Shown here: positions 56,232 to 64,000 of the stretch, piece after piece
Layout: every line of letters starts with the position of its first letter
How positions within the stretch are numbered: position 1 is the stretch's first letter
Source: Microvirga splendida
Lineage (GTDB): Bacteria; Pseudomonadota; Alphaproteobacteria; Rhizobiales; Beijerinckiaceae
Assembly (NCBI RefSeq): GCF_016427565.1
Contig: NZ_JAELXT010000010.1
Span: 1-64,000, forward strand
DNA length: 64,000 bases
Direction: 5' to 3'
The notes under the pieces: generated by a model
Told to the model about the DNA's origin: nothing
Database searches by the model: none
Seen by the model: the letters and a program-made list of their open reading frames with translations, nothing else
Translations under genes and position numbers: made by a program

Positions 56232-56313
56232 CGTCATGGCCGGCCTTGTGCCGGCCATCCACGTTTTGAGCCGTCGCAAAGACGTGGATGCCCGCAACAA
56301 GTGCGGGCATGAC
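56232..56313. repeat. Second type of dispersed palindromic repeat
   Basis: An 82-base palindrome: CGTCATGGCCGGCCTTGT and CCATCCACG mirrored by CGTGGATGCCCG and GCGGGCATGACG. It follows the first repeat type after 27 bases, forming a small repeat cluster between argC and the FAH gene. Confidence 0.8.
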
Positions 56314-56336
56314 GAGCCTATCAATCGGTCCGTTTC

Positions 56337-57221
56337 TTAGTGCCCCTTCCAGCTCTTGCTGGTGTCCACCTCATTGCCCTCGAAAGCGACAAAGCGCTGG
56401 CGCTGTTCGCCGAGCCCTTCGATGCCGAGCGACACCACGTCGCCGGCCTTCAGGAAGCGCTGCGGCTTCATCCCCATGCCGACGCCGGGCGGGGTGCCGG
56501 TGGTGATCACGTCGCCGGGCTCCAGGATCATGAAGTGCGAGACGTAGGACACGATCTGCGCGACGTTGAAGATCATGGTCTTGGTCGAGCCGTTCTGCAT
56601 GCGCTCGCCGTTCACGTCGAGCCACATGGAGAGGTTCTGCGGGTCCGGGATCTCGTCCCTGGTCACAAGCCAGGGGCCCAGGGGCCCGAAGGTCGGGCAG
56701 CCTTTGCCCTTGGTCCAGGTGCCGCCGCGCTCGATCTGAAACTCGCGCTCGGAGACGTCGTTGCAGACGCAGTAGCCGGCGACGAACTCCAGCGCCTCGT
56801 TGGCCCCCACATAGGACGCCCGCTCGCCGATCACGATGGCGAGTTCCACCTCCCAGTCGGTCTTCTGCGATCCGCGGGGGATGATCACGTCGTCGTTGGG
56901 GCCGACGATGCACGAGGGAGCCTTGTTGAACACGATGGGCTCCGCCGGAATCGCCGCCCCCGTCTCGGCGGCATGGTCGGCATAGTTCAGCCCGATGGCG
57001 ATGAAGTTGCGGACCTGTCCCACGCAGGCGCCGAGGCGCTGGCCCGAGGGTGCGGCCGGGAGGCTCGCCGGATCGGTCTGGCGGATGCGGTTCAAGGTCT
57101 CCGAGGACAGCGTGGCGCCGGTGATGTCGGGCACGAGCCCCGACAGGTCGCGGACCTGTCCTTGGGTATCGATCAACCCGGGCTTCTCCCGTCCCGCTTC
57201 CCCAAATCTCACCAGCTTCAT
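56337..57221 (-). CDS. Fumarylacetoacetate hydrolase family protein
   Basis: 294 residues. An N-terminal ~70-residue cap precedes the FAH fold with metal-ligand acids in DWEVELAIVIG and the downstream NDVSEREFQIERGGTWTKGKGCPTFGPLGPWLV. ILEPGDVITTGTPPGVGMG is the family hallmark. Members include 2-oxo-hepta-diene-dioate isomerases, acylpyruvases, ureidoglycolate lyase and oxaloacetate decarboxylases; the substrate here is not fixed. The start MKLVRFG at 57221 has GAGGAG six bases upstream. Confidence 0.9.
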   Translation of the reverse strand: MKLVRFGEAGREKPGLIDTQGQVRDLSGLVPDITGATLSSETLNRIRQTDPASLPAAPSGQRLGACVGQVRNFIAIGLNYADHAAETGAAIPAEPIVFNKAPSCIVGPNDDVIIPRGSQKTDWEVELAIVIGERASYVGANEALEFVAGYCVCNDVSEREFQIERGGTWTKGKGCPTFGPLGPWLVTRDEIPDPQNLSMWLDVNGERMQNGSTKTMIFNVAQIVSYVSHFMILEPGDVITTGTPPGVGMGMKPQRFLKAGDVVSLGIEGLGEQRQRFVAFEGNEVDTSKSWKGH

Positions 57222-57603
57222 CAAACGCTCCTCTCTTTGCGTCATGTGCATAATTGGCGCGGACGCGCCTCGCTACAATGCATGTTCTGGGCGTAAATAT
57301 GTTGCTGTTTTGCCACGAGCGCCCACAAAGTGCGCGATATCCCTTATCTCAGAGGGGTTAGGAAACAGCCGGCAATTAGCCGCCAATACATCTGTTTATA
57401 TATGAACCATTGTTCCATGCTTACTTTTGCTATGAGGTTCCCTAAGTATAACCAAATATTTGTTGAAGAAGATACATGAAGTTTATGAACTCTTAATGAG
57501 GCTGTCGGGTCTCATAATCAGATTGCGGCGAAATTTAAGCATTGGCAGACTGTGCTTCAGGCGGGATTCGCCCGCACAAGAAACAAATGGGCAGGAAAAC
57601 TCC
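57222..57603. other. AT-rich upstream region of the FadL gene, 382 bases
   Basis: No gene. The part 57290-57560 is among the most AT-rich of the window and should hold the promoter(s) of the FadL porin. A small hairpin GCGGG/CCCGC lies near 57562-57576 in the leader. An open frame entering from 57460 has no signal peptide at its start and is not used. Confidence 0.55.
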
Positions 57604-58890
57604 ATGAGTCGTCTCTCTCGTTCTTTGTCGCTGGCTGCAGTCTCCCTGGCAGCTCTCGTCGCCGCTCAGGGCGGCGCTCATGCCGGTGCCTTCGGCATCC
57701 GCGAGCAGAGCGCTACTGCTCAGGGGCTTTCCTTCGCCGGCGCTGCATCCGGCTCCGGCCATCTGTCCTCCATGTTCTGGAACCCGGCCGTCATCACGAT
57801 GATGCCGGGCTGGAACACCGAGGCGAGCCTGTCTCTCATCGTTCCGCGCGTTGACATCAACCCGCTGCCGTCCGTTCCCACCTTCGCGTTCGGCGCCTCC
57901 GGCGATATCGGCCAGGACGCCATCGTCCCGGCGAGCTACAACTCCTACCAGATCAACGACATGCTCTGGGTCGGCCTGTCGACCACGTCGCCCTACGGGC
58001 TTGTCACCGATCCGCGGGACAACTGGGCCGGCCAGGTCTATTCGCGTTCGTCCAAGGTCTTCTCCTTGAACGTCAACCCGGTCCTCGGCATCAAGGTGAA
58101 CGACTGGCTGTCGGTTGCTGCCGGTCCGTCTCTCCAGTATTTCGATATCCGCCTCAAGCGGGCGGCCGCCGTCACGCCGGGCGCTCCCAGCGTCATCCTC
58201 GACGGTGACGATATTGGCTTCGGCTTCACGGCCGGTGTGACCCTCACGCCGTTCGCCGGCACCTCGATCGGTATCGGCTACCGCTCGCGGATCGACCATG
58301 AGCTCGAGGGCACGGTGACCGCTCCCGGCAGCCGGATCCCGATCAGCTCCGACCTGACGACGCCGGACCAGCTCACCATCGGCATCTCGCAGGCCATCAC
58401 CCCGGCCCTGACCGTGCATGCCGGTTTCGAGTGGACGAACTGGAGCGTTCTCGAGACGCCTCTCGTCACCGGTCCGGGCGGTGTCGTCGTGACCGATCTT
58501 CCGCTCAACTACGATGACGGCTACTTCTACTCCCTCGGCTTCGACTACAGGCTGAACAACCAGTGGACCCTGCGTGCCGGCGTGGCCTACGAAGAGTCGC
58601 CGATCGATACGGAAGTCCGCTCCACCCGTCTGCCCGACAACGATCGCATCTGGGCATCGATCGGCGCCAGCTACCAGTGGAACGACAAGCTGTCCTTCGA
58701 CGTCGCCTACACGCACATCTTCGCGAAGGAGACGGATATCCGCATCCTTCCGGGTCACCAGGATTACGAAGGGCTGCCTTTCGTGGCCGATGTGGACTCG
58801 AGCGTCGACATCGTGTCGGTGGGCCTGCGCTACCGCTGGGACAACCCGGCCGTTGCCATCCCGGCCGCTCCGATCGTCCGCAAGTACTGA
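57604..58890 (+). CDS. FadL/OmpP1/TodX-family outer membrane transporter
   Basis: 428 residues. The signal peptide ends near GGAHAG (about 27). The mature N terminus AFGIREQSATAQGLSFAGAASGSGHLSSMFWNPA is the FadL plug hatch with the NPA motif. Many amphipathic strands follow and the protein ends in RYRWDNPAVAIPAAPIVRKY. It passes long-chain fatty acids or other hydrophobic compounds through the outer membrane by lateral opening. AGGAAA precedes the ATG. High C-ending codon use suggests strong expression. Confidence 0.93.
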   Translation: MSRLSRSLSLAAVSLAALVAAQGGAHAGAFGIREQSATAQGLSFAGAASGSGHLSSMFWNPAVITMMPGWNTEASLSLIVPRVDINPLPSVPTFAFGASGDIGQDAIVPASYNSYQINDMLWVGLSTTSPYGLVTDPRDNWAGQVYSRSSKVFSLNVNPVLGIKVNDWLSVAAGPSLQYFDIRLKRAAAVTPGAPSVILDGDDIGFGFTAGVTLTPFAGTSIGIGYRSRIDHELEGTVTAPGSRIPISSDLTTPDQLTIGISQAITPALTVHAGFEWTNWSVLETPLVTGPGGVVVTDLPLNYDDGYFYSLGFDYRLNNQWTLRAGVAYEESPIDTEVRSTRLPDNDRIWASIGASYQWNDKLSFDVAYTHIFAKETDIRILPGHQDYEGLPFVADVDSSVDIVSVGLRYRWDNPAVAIPAAPIVRKY

Positions 58891-58913
58891 TCCTTTCATC
58901 ACGGATCAAAGCG

Positions 58914-58945
58914 AAAGGCCGGCGAAAGCCGGCCTTTCTTTTTTG
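58914..58945 (+). terminator. Intrinsic terminator with GAAA loop
   Basis: A 10-bp stem AAAGGCCGGC/GCCGGCCTTT with a GAAA tetraloop, followed by CTTTTTT. It serves the FadL gene and faces the convergent phaC. Confidence 0.93.
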
Positions 58946-58968
58946 CTGTTCGGAAAATGTTCGAGGCT

Positions 58969-60774
58969 TCAGGACTTCGCGAGAACGTAGGTTCCCGGCG
59001 CATCGCACAGGGGCTCCAGCTTGCCGCCTCCGGGCTCTCGCGCCGGCACCGTCTTGGGGCCTTGAGCCTTAATCCACTCGAACCAGTAGGGCCACCAGGA
59101 GCCGGGCGTCTCGGCCGCCTGCTTCATCCAATCCTCCAGTTCGCCCTCGACAGGGCCGCCGGTCCAGAACTGGTATTTCGGCTTTCCGGGAGGGTTGACC
59201 ACGCCGGCAATGTGCCCCGATCCGGCAAGCACGTAATGGACCGGGCCGCCGAAGGCTTTCGAACCGACGAAGACGGAGCGGGCAGGGGCGATGTGGTCTT
59301 CCTTGGTGGCGAGGTTGAAGATCGGCACCTTCACCTTCTTCAGGTCCAGCTTGACGCCCGCAAGCTCCATCTCGCCTTGCGCGAGCTTGTTCTCCAGGTA
59401 GCAGTTGCGCAGATAGAAGGCGTGATTGGCCGCCGGCATGCGGGTCGAGTCGGCATTCCAGTAGAGCAGGTCGAAGGGAAGCGGCGCCTTGCCCTTCATG
59501 TAGACATTGACCACGTAGGGCCAGATCAGGTCAGTCGGACGCAGCATGTTGAAGGCATTGGCCATGCGCGCTCCTTCGAGATAGCCGCGCTTCTTCATGG
59601 AGGCTTCCAGGCTTTGGACCTCCTGTTCGCCTGCGAACACCTTCAGGTCGCCCGCATGCGTGAAGTCCACCTGGGCGGTGAAGAGCGTCGCGCTGTCGAT
59701 GCGCTTATCGCGCTTCGCCGCCATGTAGGCCAGCGTGGTGGCGAGCAGGGTGCCGCCGACGCAGTAGCCGATGGCCGTCACCTTCTTCTCGCCCGTGGCC
59801 TGCTCGATGGCCTCCAGCGCCGCGAAGATGCCGTCGCGCATGTAATGCTCGAAGCCCTTCTCCGCATGCTGCTCGGCTGGGTTTACCCACGAGATGCAGA
59901 AGACGGTCAGGCCCTGCGACACAGCCCAGCGGATGAAGCTCTTCTCCGGGTTGAGATCGAGGATGTAGTACTTGTTGATCCAGGGCGGCACGATCAGAAG
60001 CGGGCGCTTCAGCACCTTCTCGGTCGTCGGCGCGTACTGGATCAGTTCCATGAGTTCGTTGCGGAAGATCACTTTGCCCGGGGTATTGGCGATGTTGGCC
60101 CCGATCCTGAAGTTGCTCGGGTCGGACTGGCGGATCTTCAGCTCGCCTCCGCCGGCTTCGATATCCTCCGCCAGCATGCTGATGCCGCGCACAAGGTTGG
60201 CGCCGTTCTCGCGCAGGGTTTCGCGGATGAGTTCGGGATTGGTCAGGAGGAAGTTGGAAGGCGAGAGCGCGCTTGAGAGCTGCTTGAGGTAGAACTGCGC
60301 CTTGTGGCGCGTGCGCTCGTCGAGGCCTTCGGCATCCTCCACCAGATCCTCCGCCCAGCGCGAGGAGATGAGGTACGCCTGCTTGAGGAAATCGAAGACC
60401 GGGTTCTCGGACCACTCGGGATCCTTGAAGCGGTTGTCCTTCGGCTCGGGCTCGGCGACCGGCTCCGCCGGCTCGCCCTGGGCGCGCTTCAGGGTCGAGG
60501 CCCACAGGCTCATGAACTGGGTGCCGAGGCGGGTCTGGGCCTCCAGGCTCTTCTGCGGGTCAGTCATCCAGGCTTCGGCTACCCGGGTCAGGGACTTGAT
60601 CGCCTCCGATGCATCTCCCGGAGGCTCCGACAGGGTTTTGCCCTCCTGGACGGGCTTGAGATAGGCGGCTGCGGCCTTGCCGGCGCCCTCGATGAATCGG
60701 GCGACATTCTGGGAGAGTGCCTCGAAGTCCGGGGTCGGGCTCTGAGCCTTCTCTTCACCATATGGCTTGTCCAT
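58969..60774 (-). CDS. phaC: Class I polyhydroxyalkanoate synthase
   Basis: 601 residues. The N-terminal PhaC_N region ([21 protein letters not shown]) leads to an alpha/beta-hydrolase catalytic domain with the lipase-like box GYCVGG bearing the catalytic Cys. The conserved [21 protein letters not shown], the Asp in ATKEDHIAP and the His in [12 protein letters not shown] complete the triad. It polymerises 3-hydroxyacyl-CoA at granule surfaces. The start at 60774 has GGGAG upstream; an ATG at 60828 would add 18 residues. No phasin or phaR gene lies in the window. Confidence 0.95.
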   Translation of the reverse strand: MDKPYGEEKAQSPTPDFEALSQNVARFIEGAGKAAAAYLKPVQEGKTLSEPPGDASEAIKSLTRVAEAWMTDPQKSLEAQTRLGTQFMSLWASTLKRAQGEPAEPVAEPEPKDNRFKDPEWSENPVFDFLKQAYLISSRWAEDLVEDAEGLDERTRHKAQFYLKQLSSALSPSNFLLTNPELIRETLRENGANLVRGISMLAEDIEAGGGELKIRQSDPSNFRIGANIANTPGKVIFRNELMELIQYAPTTEKVLKRPLLIVPPWINKYYILDLNPEKSFIRWAVSQGLTVFCISWVNPAEQHAEKGFEHYMRDGIFAALEAIEQATGEKKVTAIGYCVGGTLLATTLAYMAAKRDKRIDSATLFTAQVDFTHAGDLKVFAGEQEVQSLEASMKKRGYLEGARMANAFNMLRPTDLIWPYVVNVYMKGKAPLPFDLLYWNADSTRMPAANHAFYLRNCYLENKLAQGEMELAGVKLDLKKVKVPIFNLATKEDHIAPARSVFVGSKAFGGPVHYVLAGSGHIAGVVNPPGKPKYQFWTGGPVEGELEDWMKQAAETPGSWWPYWFEWIKAQGPKTVPAREPGGGKLEPLCDAPGTYVLAKS

Positions 60775-60886
60775 AGGGCGATCTCCCTCTATCGCAGCAG
60801 CATTGCCCTCGAGCGGCACTTCCGACATCTTAGCGTTCGAAACGCTGGGTTTGCCAGAGTCATGTTGCCATCCTTAGGTATCAGAA

Positions 60887-61306
60887 ATGCGTATGAAGCC
60901 CCTTTCGATCCCTCGCTGTGCGGCCCTTACCCTGACCTTGTGCACGGCTGTCGGTCTGGCAGGCTGCAACAGCAATCCCGTGCGGGACGTGGCCACGTCT
61001 CTCGGGGCCGGCCCCCGGATGGCGCCGACGCCTGATTTCGTGGAGCGCTCAAGGCCGGCTACTCTCGACTATATGCCGATCGGCACCAGCGCTCCCGAAC
61101 GCGCGACCCCCGCACGCACGGCGGAGGAGATCAAGGCCGCCGAGGCGGAACTCGACGCCCTGCGCTCCCGCAACGAGGCCGCCGGCGCCGCGGCCGCGGA
61201 ACTGGGCAACACGCCGCCGCCCGAGCCGGTCAGGCTGCCTGCAAACTCCTCTGCCAACACGTCGCAGCAGACGCGCCAGAAGGCGAATTCCAACAGAAGG
61301 CCTTAG
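60887..61306 (+). CDS. Small lipoprotein of unknown function
   Basis: 139 residues. The lipoprotein signal has lipobox GLAGC with Cys27. The rest is hydrophilic and disordered in character, Ala/Pro/Glu-rich, with a short helical stretch AEEIKAAEAELDALRSRNEAAGAAAAEL. It should be anchored to the outer or inner membrane on the periplasmic side. It is divergent from phaC and 43 bases before the aminotransferase gene. No family recognised. Confidence 0.82.
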   Translation: MRMKPLSIPRCAALTLTLCTAVGLAGCNSNPVRDVATSLGAGPRMAPTPDFVERSRPATLDYMPIGTSAPERATPARTAEEIKAAEAELDALRSRNEAAGAAAAELGNTPPPEPVRLPANSSANTSQQTRQKANSNRRP

Positions 61307-61349
61307 TGCCTATACCGGGATCAGGTGATTCCGCTCGGGGACGAGAACC

Positions 61350-62570
61350 ATGTCTGATTTCTACCGGATCAAGCGCCTTCCGCCTTACGTCTTCGAGCAG
61401 GTCAACCGGATCAAGGCCGCGGCCCGGGCCAACGGGGCGGACATCATCGACCTCGGCATGGGCAATCCGGACCTGCAGGCCCCCCAGCACGTGATCGACA
61501 AGCTGGTCGAGACCGTGGGCAAGCCCAGGACCGACCGCTACTCGGCCTCCAAGGGCATCGGCGGCCTGCGCCGCGCTCAGGCCGGCTACTACGAGCGCCG
61601 CTTCGGGGTGAAGCTCAACCCGGACACGCAAGTTGTGGCGACGCTGGGCTCCAAGGAGGGCTTCGCCAACATGGCCCAGGCGATCACGGAGCCCGGCGAC
61701 GTGATCCTCGTGCCGAACCCGAGCTATCCGATTCACGCCTTCGGCTTCCTGATGGCAGGCGGCGTCATCCGCTCCGTTCCGGCCGAGCCGACCCCTGACT
61801 TCTTCGTCGCCGCCGAGCGGGCCGTGGCCCACTCGATCCCGAAGCCCGTGGCGCTTGTGGTCTGCTACCCGTCTAACCCGACCGCCTATGTGGCCTCCCT
61901 CGACTTCTATCGGGACCTCGTGGCCTTCGCGAAGAAGCATGAGCTGATCCTGCTGTCGGATCTCGCCTACTCGGAAGTCTATTTCGACGAGTCGAACCCG
62001 CCGCCCTCGATTCTCCAGGTGCCCGGCGCCATGGATGTGGCGGTGGAGTTCACCTCCATGTCCAAGACCTTCTCCATGGCCGGCTGGCGCATCGGCTTCG
62101 CGGTGGGCAACGAGCGGCTCCTGGCGGCACTCGCCCGGGTGAAGTCCTATCTCGATTACGGGGCCTTCACGCCCGTGCAGGTGGCGGCCACCGCCGCCCT
62201 GAACGGGCCCGACGACTGCATCCGCGAGATGCGCGCCACCTACAAGCGTCGCCGGGACGTGATGGTCGATTCGTTCGGGAAGGCCGGTTGGGACGTGCCG
62301 GTGCCCACCGCGTCCATGTTCGCCTGGGTGCAGATCCCGGAGAAATTCCGGTCGCTGGGCAGCCTTGAGTTCTCCAAGCTCCTGGTGGAGAAAGCCGACG
62401 TGGCGGTGGCGCCCGGCATCGGGTTCGGTGAGCACGGCGACGATTACGTGCGTATTGCCCTTGTGGAAAACGAGCAGCGCATCCGCCAGGCCGCCCGCAA
62501 CATCCGCAAGTTCTTCGATCAGGCGGACCAGATGCTCCACAACGTGGTGCCGATGGTTCGCCGGGGCTGA
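61350..62570 (+). CDS. Class I/II aminotransferase (AlaC / LL-diaminopimelate aminotransferase-like)
   Basis: 406 residues, PLP fold type I. IIDLGMGNPDLQAPQHVIDKL at the start, DRYSASKGIGGLRRA, CYPSNPTA, and the PLP lysine in TSMSKTFSMAGWRIGFA. Relatives are glutamate-pyruvate transaminase AlaC and proteins named LL-DAP aminotransferase. In alphaproteobacteria the gene regularly precedes hom, as here (111 bases), which points to amino acid synthesis around aspartate or alanine. Confidence 0.92.
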   Translation: MSDFYRIKRLPPYVFEQVNRIKAAARANGADIIDLGMGNPDLQAPQHVIDKLVETVGKPRTDRYSASKGIGGLRRAQAGYYERRFGVKLNPDTQVVATLGSKEGFANMAQAITEPGDVILVPNPSYPIHAFGFLMAGGVIRSVPAEPTPDFFVAAERAVAHSIPKPVALVVCYPSNPTAYVASLDFYRDLVAFAKKHELILLSDLAYSEVYFDESNPPPSILQVPGAMDVAVEFTSMSKTFSMAGWRIGFAVGNERLLAALARVKSYLDYGAFTPVQVAATAALNGPDDCIREMRATYKRRRDVMVDSFGKAGWDVPVPTASMFAWVQIPEKFRSLGSLEFSKLLVEKADVAVAPGIGFGEHGDDYVRIALVENEQRIRQAARNIRKFFDQADQMLHNVVPMVRRG

Positions 62571-62681
62571 TCCTCGCGGCAGGAATTGATGCCGGTGCCT
62601 GTGACCGGGGTTCCGGTGCGCATGGACATGGAACCCTGGCAGTCGTAAAAGCAGCCCCAGATTTGCAAGGAGCTGCTGTTC

Positions 62682-64000
62682 GTGACACGTCCCCTTCGGG
62701 TCGGCATCGCCGGCCTCGGCACCGTCGGCGCATCGGTCATTCGCATCCTCGACCGCCAGAATGAGGCCATCGCCCAGCGCGGTGGCAAGCCCGTTCAGGT
62801 TGTGGCCGTTTCGGCCCGTGACCGGTCGAAGGACCGAGGCTTCGACCTCGCGCGCTTCACGTGGTTCGACAACCCGGTGGAGTTGGCCGGCGCTGCCGAT
62901 GTGGATTGCGTGGTCGAGCTCGTCGGCGGCGCGGACGGGGCGGCCCTAGAGACGGTGCGCACGGCGCTCTCGGGCGGCAAGCATGTGGTCACGGCCAACA
63001 AGGCGCTGCTCGCCAAGCACGGGCTCGAGCTGGCGAAGCTGGCGGAAGACAAGGGCGTGTCGCTCGCCTTCGAGGCTTCCGTCGCCGGCGGCATCCCGAT
63101 CATCAAGACCCTTCGCGAGGCCCTGCCGGCCAACCGGATCTCGCGCCTCTACGGCATCCTCAACGGCACCTGCAACTACATCCTTTCCCGGATGGAGCTG
63201 GAGGGCCTGACCTTCCAGGAATGCCTGAAGGACGCCCAGCGTCTCGGCTATGCGGAGGCCGATCCGACCTTCGACGTCGAAGGCTTCGACACGGCCCACA
63301 AGCTCGCGATCCTCACCAGCCTTGCCTTTGGCACGCAGATCGACGCCGAGGCGATCTACGTCGAGGGCATCTCCTCCATCGCGCCGCTCGATCTGGCCAT
63401 GGCGAAGGAACTGGGATTCCGCATCAAGCTTCTCGGCGTCGCCGAGCGCACGAAGACCGGCATCGAGCAGCGCGTCCACCCGACCATGGTGCCCCGCACG
63501 TCCTCCATCGCCCAAGTCATGGGCGTGACGAACGCGGTCACCATCGACGCCGATGCGGTTCGCGAGCTGACCCTGATCGGCCCGGGGGCAGGGGGCGATG
63601 CCACCGCGTCCGCCGTCGTGGCGGACATCGCCGACGTGGCCACCGGCAAGGTGCAGCCGCTCTTCGGCGCGCCCATCGACCGGCTGGAGAAGGCGGCCCG
63701 TGCGCCCATGCAGCGCCACGAGGGCGGCTACTACATCCGCCTGACGGTCCACGACCGACCCGGCGTTGCCGCCGGCGTGGCGACGCGGATGGCCGAGGCC
63801 GAGATCTCGCTCGAGAGCATCCTCCAGAAGCGCTCCGAGACCGCAGCGAGCAAGGATCCGCACGGCCGTTCGGGCACCCCGGTTCCGCTGGTGCTCATCA
63901 CCTATGCAGCCACCGAGGCGTCGATCCGCTCCGCCCTGGAAAACATTATGGGGGATGGTCTTATTGCCGAGCCGCCCCAAGTCATTCGCATCGAACGCGA
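62682..64000 (+). CDS. hom: Homoserine dehydrogenase, 3' end outside the window
   Basis: 439 codons are seen from a GTG at 62682 to the right edge without a stop; the family is about 430-440 residues, so only a few codons are missing. The N-terminal NAD(P) site is GIAGLGTVG. Catalytic-domain motifs include ELVGGADGA, VVTANKALLAKHG, ASVAGGIPIIKTLREAL, GILNGTCNYILSRM and AEADPTFDVEGFDTAHKLAIL. The C-terminal ACT domain (YYIRLTVHDRPGVAAGVATRMAEAEISLESI) mediates threonine feedback. AAGGAG lies nine bases before the GTG. It feeds Met (see metY) and Thr synthesis. Confidence 0.96.
   Translation, partial: MTRPLRVGIAGLGTVGASVIRILDRQNEAIAQRGGKPVQVVAVSARDRSKDRGFDLARFTWFDNPVELAGAADVDCVVELVGGADGAALETVRTALSGGKHVVTANKALLAKHGLELAKLAEDKGVSLAFEASVAGGIPIIKTLREALPANRISRLYGILNGTCNYILSRMELEGLTFQECLKDAQRLGYAEADPTFDVEGFDTAHKLAILTSLAFGTQIDAEAIYVEGISSIAPLDLAMAKELGFRIKLLGVAERTKTGIEQRVHPTMVPRTSSIAQVMGVTNAVTIDADAVRELTLIGPGAGGDATASAVVADIADVATGKVQPLFGAPIDRLEKAARAPMQRHEGGYYIRLTVHDRPGVAAGVATRMAEAEISLESILQKRSETAASKDPHGRSGTPVPLVLITYAATEASIRSALENIMGDGLIAEPPQVIRIER

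Noticed and set aside
62589-62648. 19-codon frame upstream of hom as a possible Thr/Met leader peptide
   Set aside because: One Thr and a few Met codons only, and no terminator hairpin with a T run before hom.

Overview
The window is a 64 kb piece of a high-GC alphaproteobacterial chromosome. It most resembles Hyphomicrobiales of the Methylobacteriaceae/Microvirga type. Supporting signs are the family repertoire (DUF1236, BA14K and DUF2842 proteins, Omp25/31-like porin, short-type ArgC, class I PhaC, CDC48-type AAA ATPase), the gene orders glnB-glnA, tRNA-Leu/tig-clpP-clpX-lon-hup and rplM-rpsI/argC, and promoter-like sites that fit RpoH and EcfG sigma factors. The assignment is an inference from protein families; no 16S gene is present. 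I see no prophage, insertion sequence or CRISPR array. Almost all of the window is ordinary core and accessory chromosome.

Layout. 1-7 kb: partial SDR, FAD oxidoreductase, YbaL-like K+/H+ antiporter, A-type Fe-S carrier, TfoX-like protein, RhlE-type helicase, alpha/beta hydrolase. 7-13.5 kb: porin, DUF1236 protein, the nitrogen pair glnB-glnA, the metabolite-repair enzyme nnr, and a multicopper-oxidase-like protein without a complete copper site. 13.5-21 kb: tRNA-Leu, trigger factor, ClpP, ClpX, Lon, HU, tRNA-Val and tRNA-Pro, which form a protein quality-control island. 21-27.5 kb: DUF2141 protein, an ABC-2 exporter pair, an AI-2E-type permease fused to a GAF domain, and a serine/threonine dehydratase. 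27.6-35 kb: argE followed by a five-gene peptide ABC importer interrupted by a low-GC gene for a small secreted cysteine protein.

35-42 kb: a secreted protein with an internal duplication, the CDC48-like ATPase, an unknown coiled-coil protein, two peptidoglycan-active secreted proteins (extensin-like and L,D-transpeptidase) and a BA14K protein. 42-46 kb: a compact signalling operon coding for a cysteine-free sulfite-oxidase-fold periplasmic protein, a PAS histidine kinase and a REC-PAS-LuxR regulator. 46-53 kb: small secreted or zinc-finger proteins, heme A synthase, a DUF1236 protein with a consensus EcfG-type promoter, an orphan ParA, MetY, a CoA-binding protein, a thioesterase and a GST. 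53-64 kb: rplM-rpsI, a lysine-rich stress-type protein, a probable attenuator leader, argC, dispersed palindromic repeats, a FAH-family enzyme, a FadL porin, phaC, a lipoprotein, an aminotransferase and homoserine dehydrogenase running off the right edge.

Most interesting signals. (1) Upstream of argC there is a 19-codon reading frame with four Arg codons, an apparently leaderless promoter and a strong intrinsic terminator with a competing hairpin, which together fit a ribosome-mediated attenuator. (2) The cofactor-less sulfite-oxidase-fold protein with its kinase and regulator. (3) The AI-2E/GAF fusion. (4) The foreign-looking secreted protein coupled into the peptide importer operon. (5) The multicopper-oxidase fold with lost copper ligands. 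(6) Three candidate EcfG general-stress promoters in front of small proteins of unknown function.
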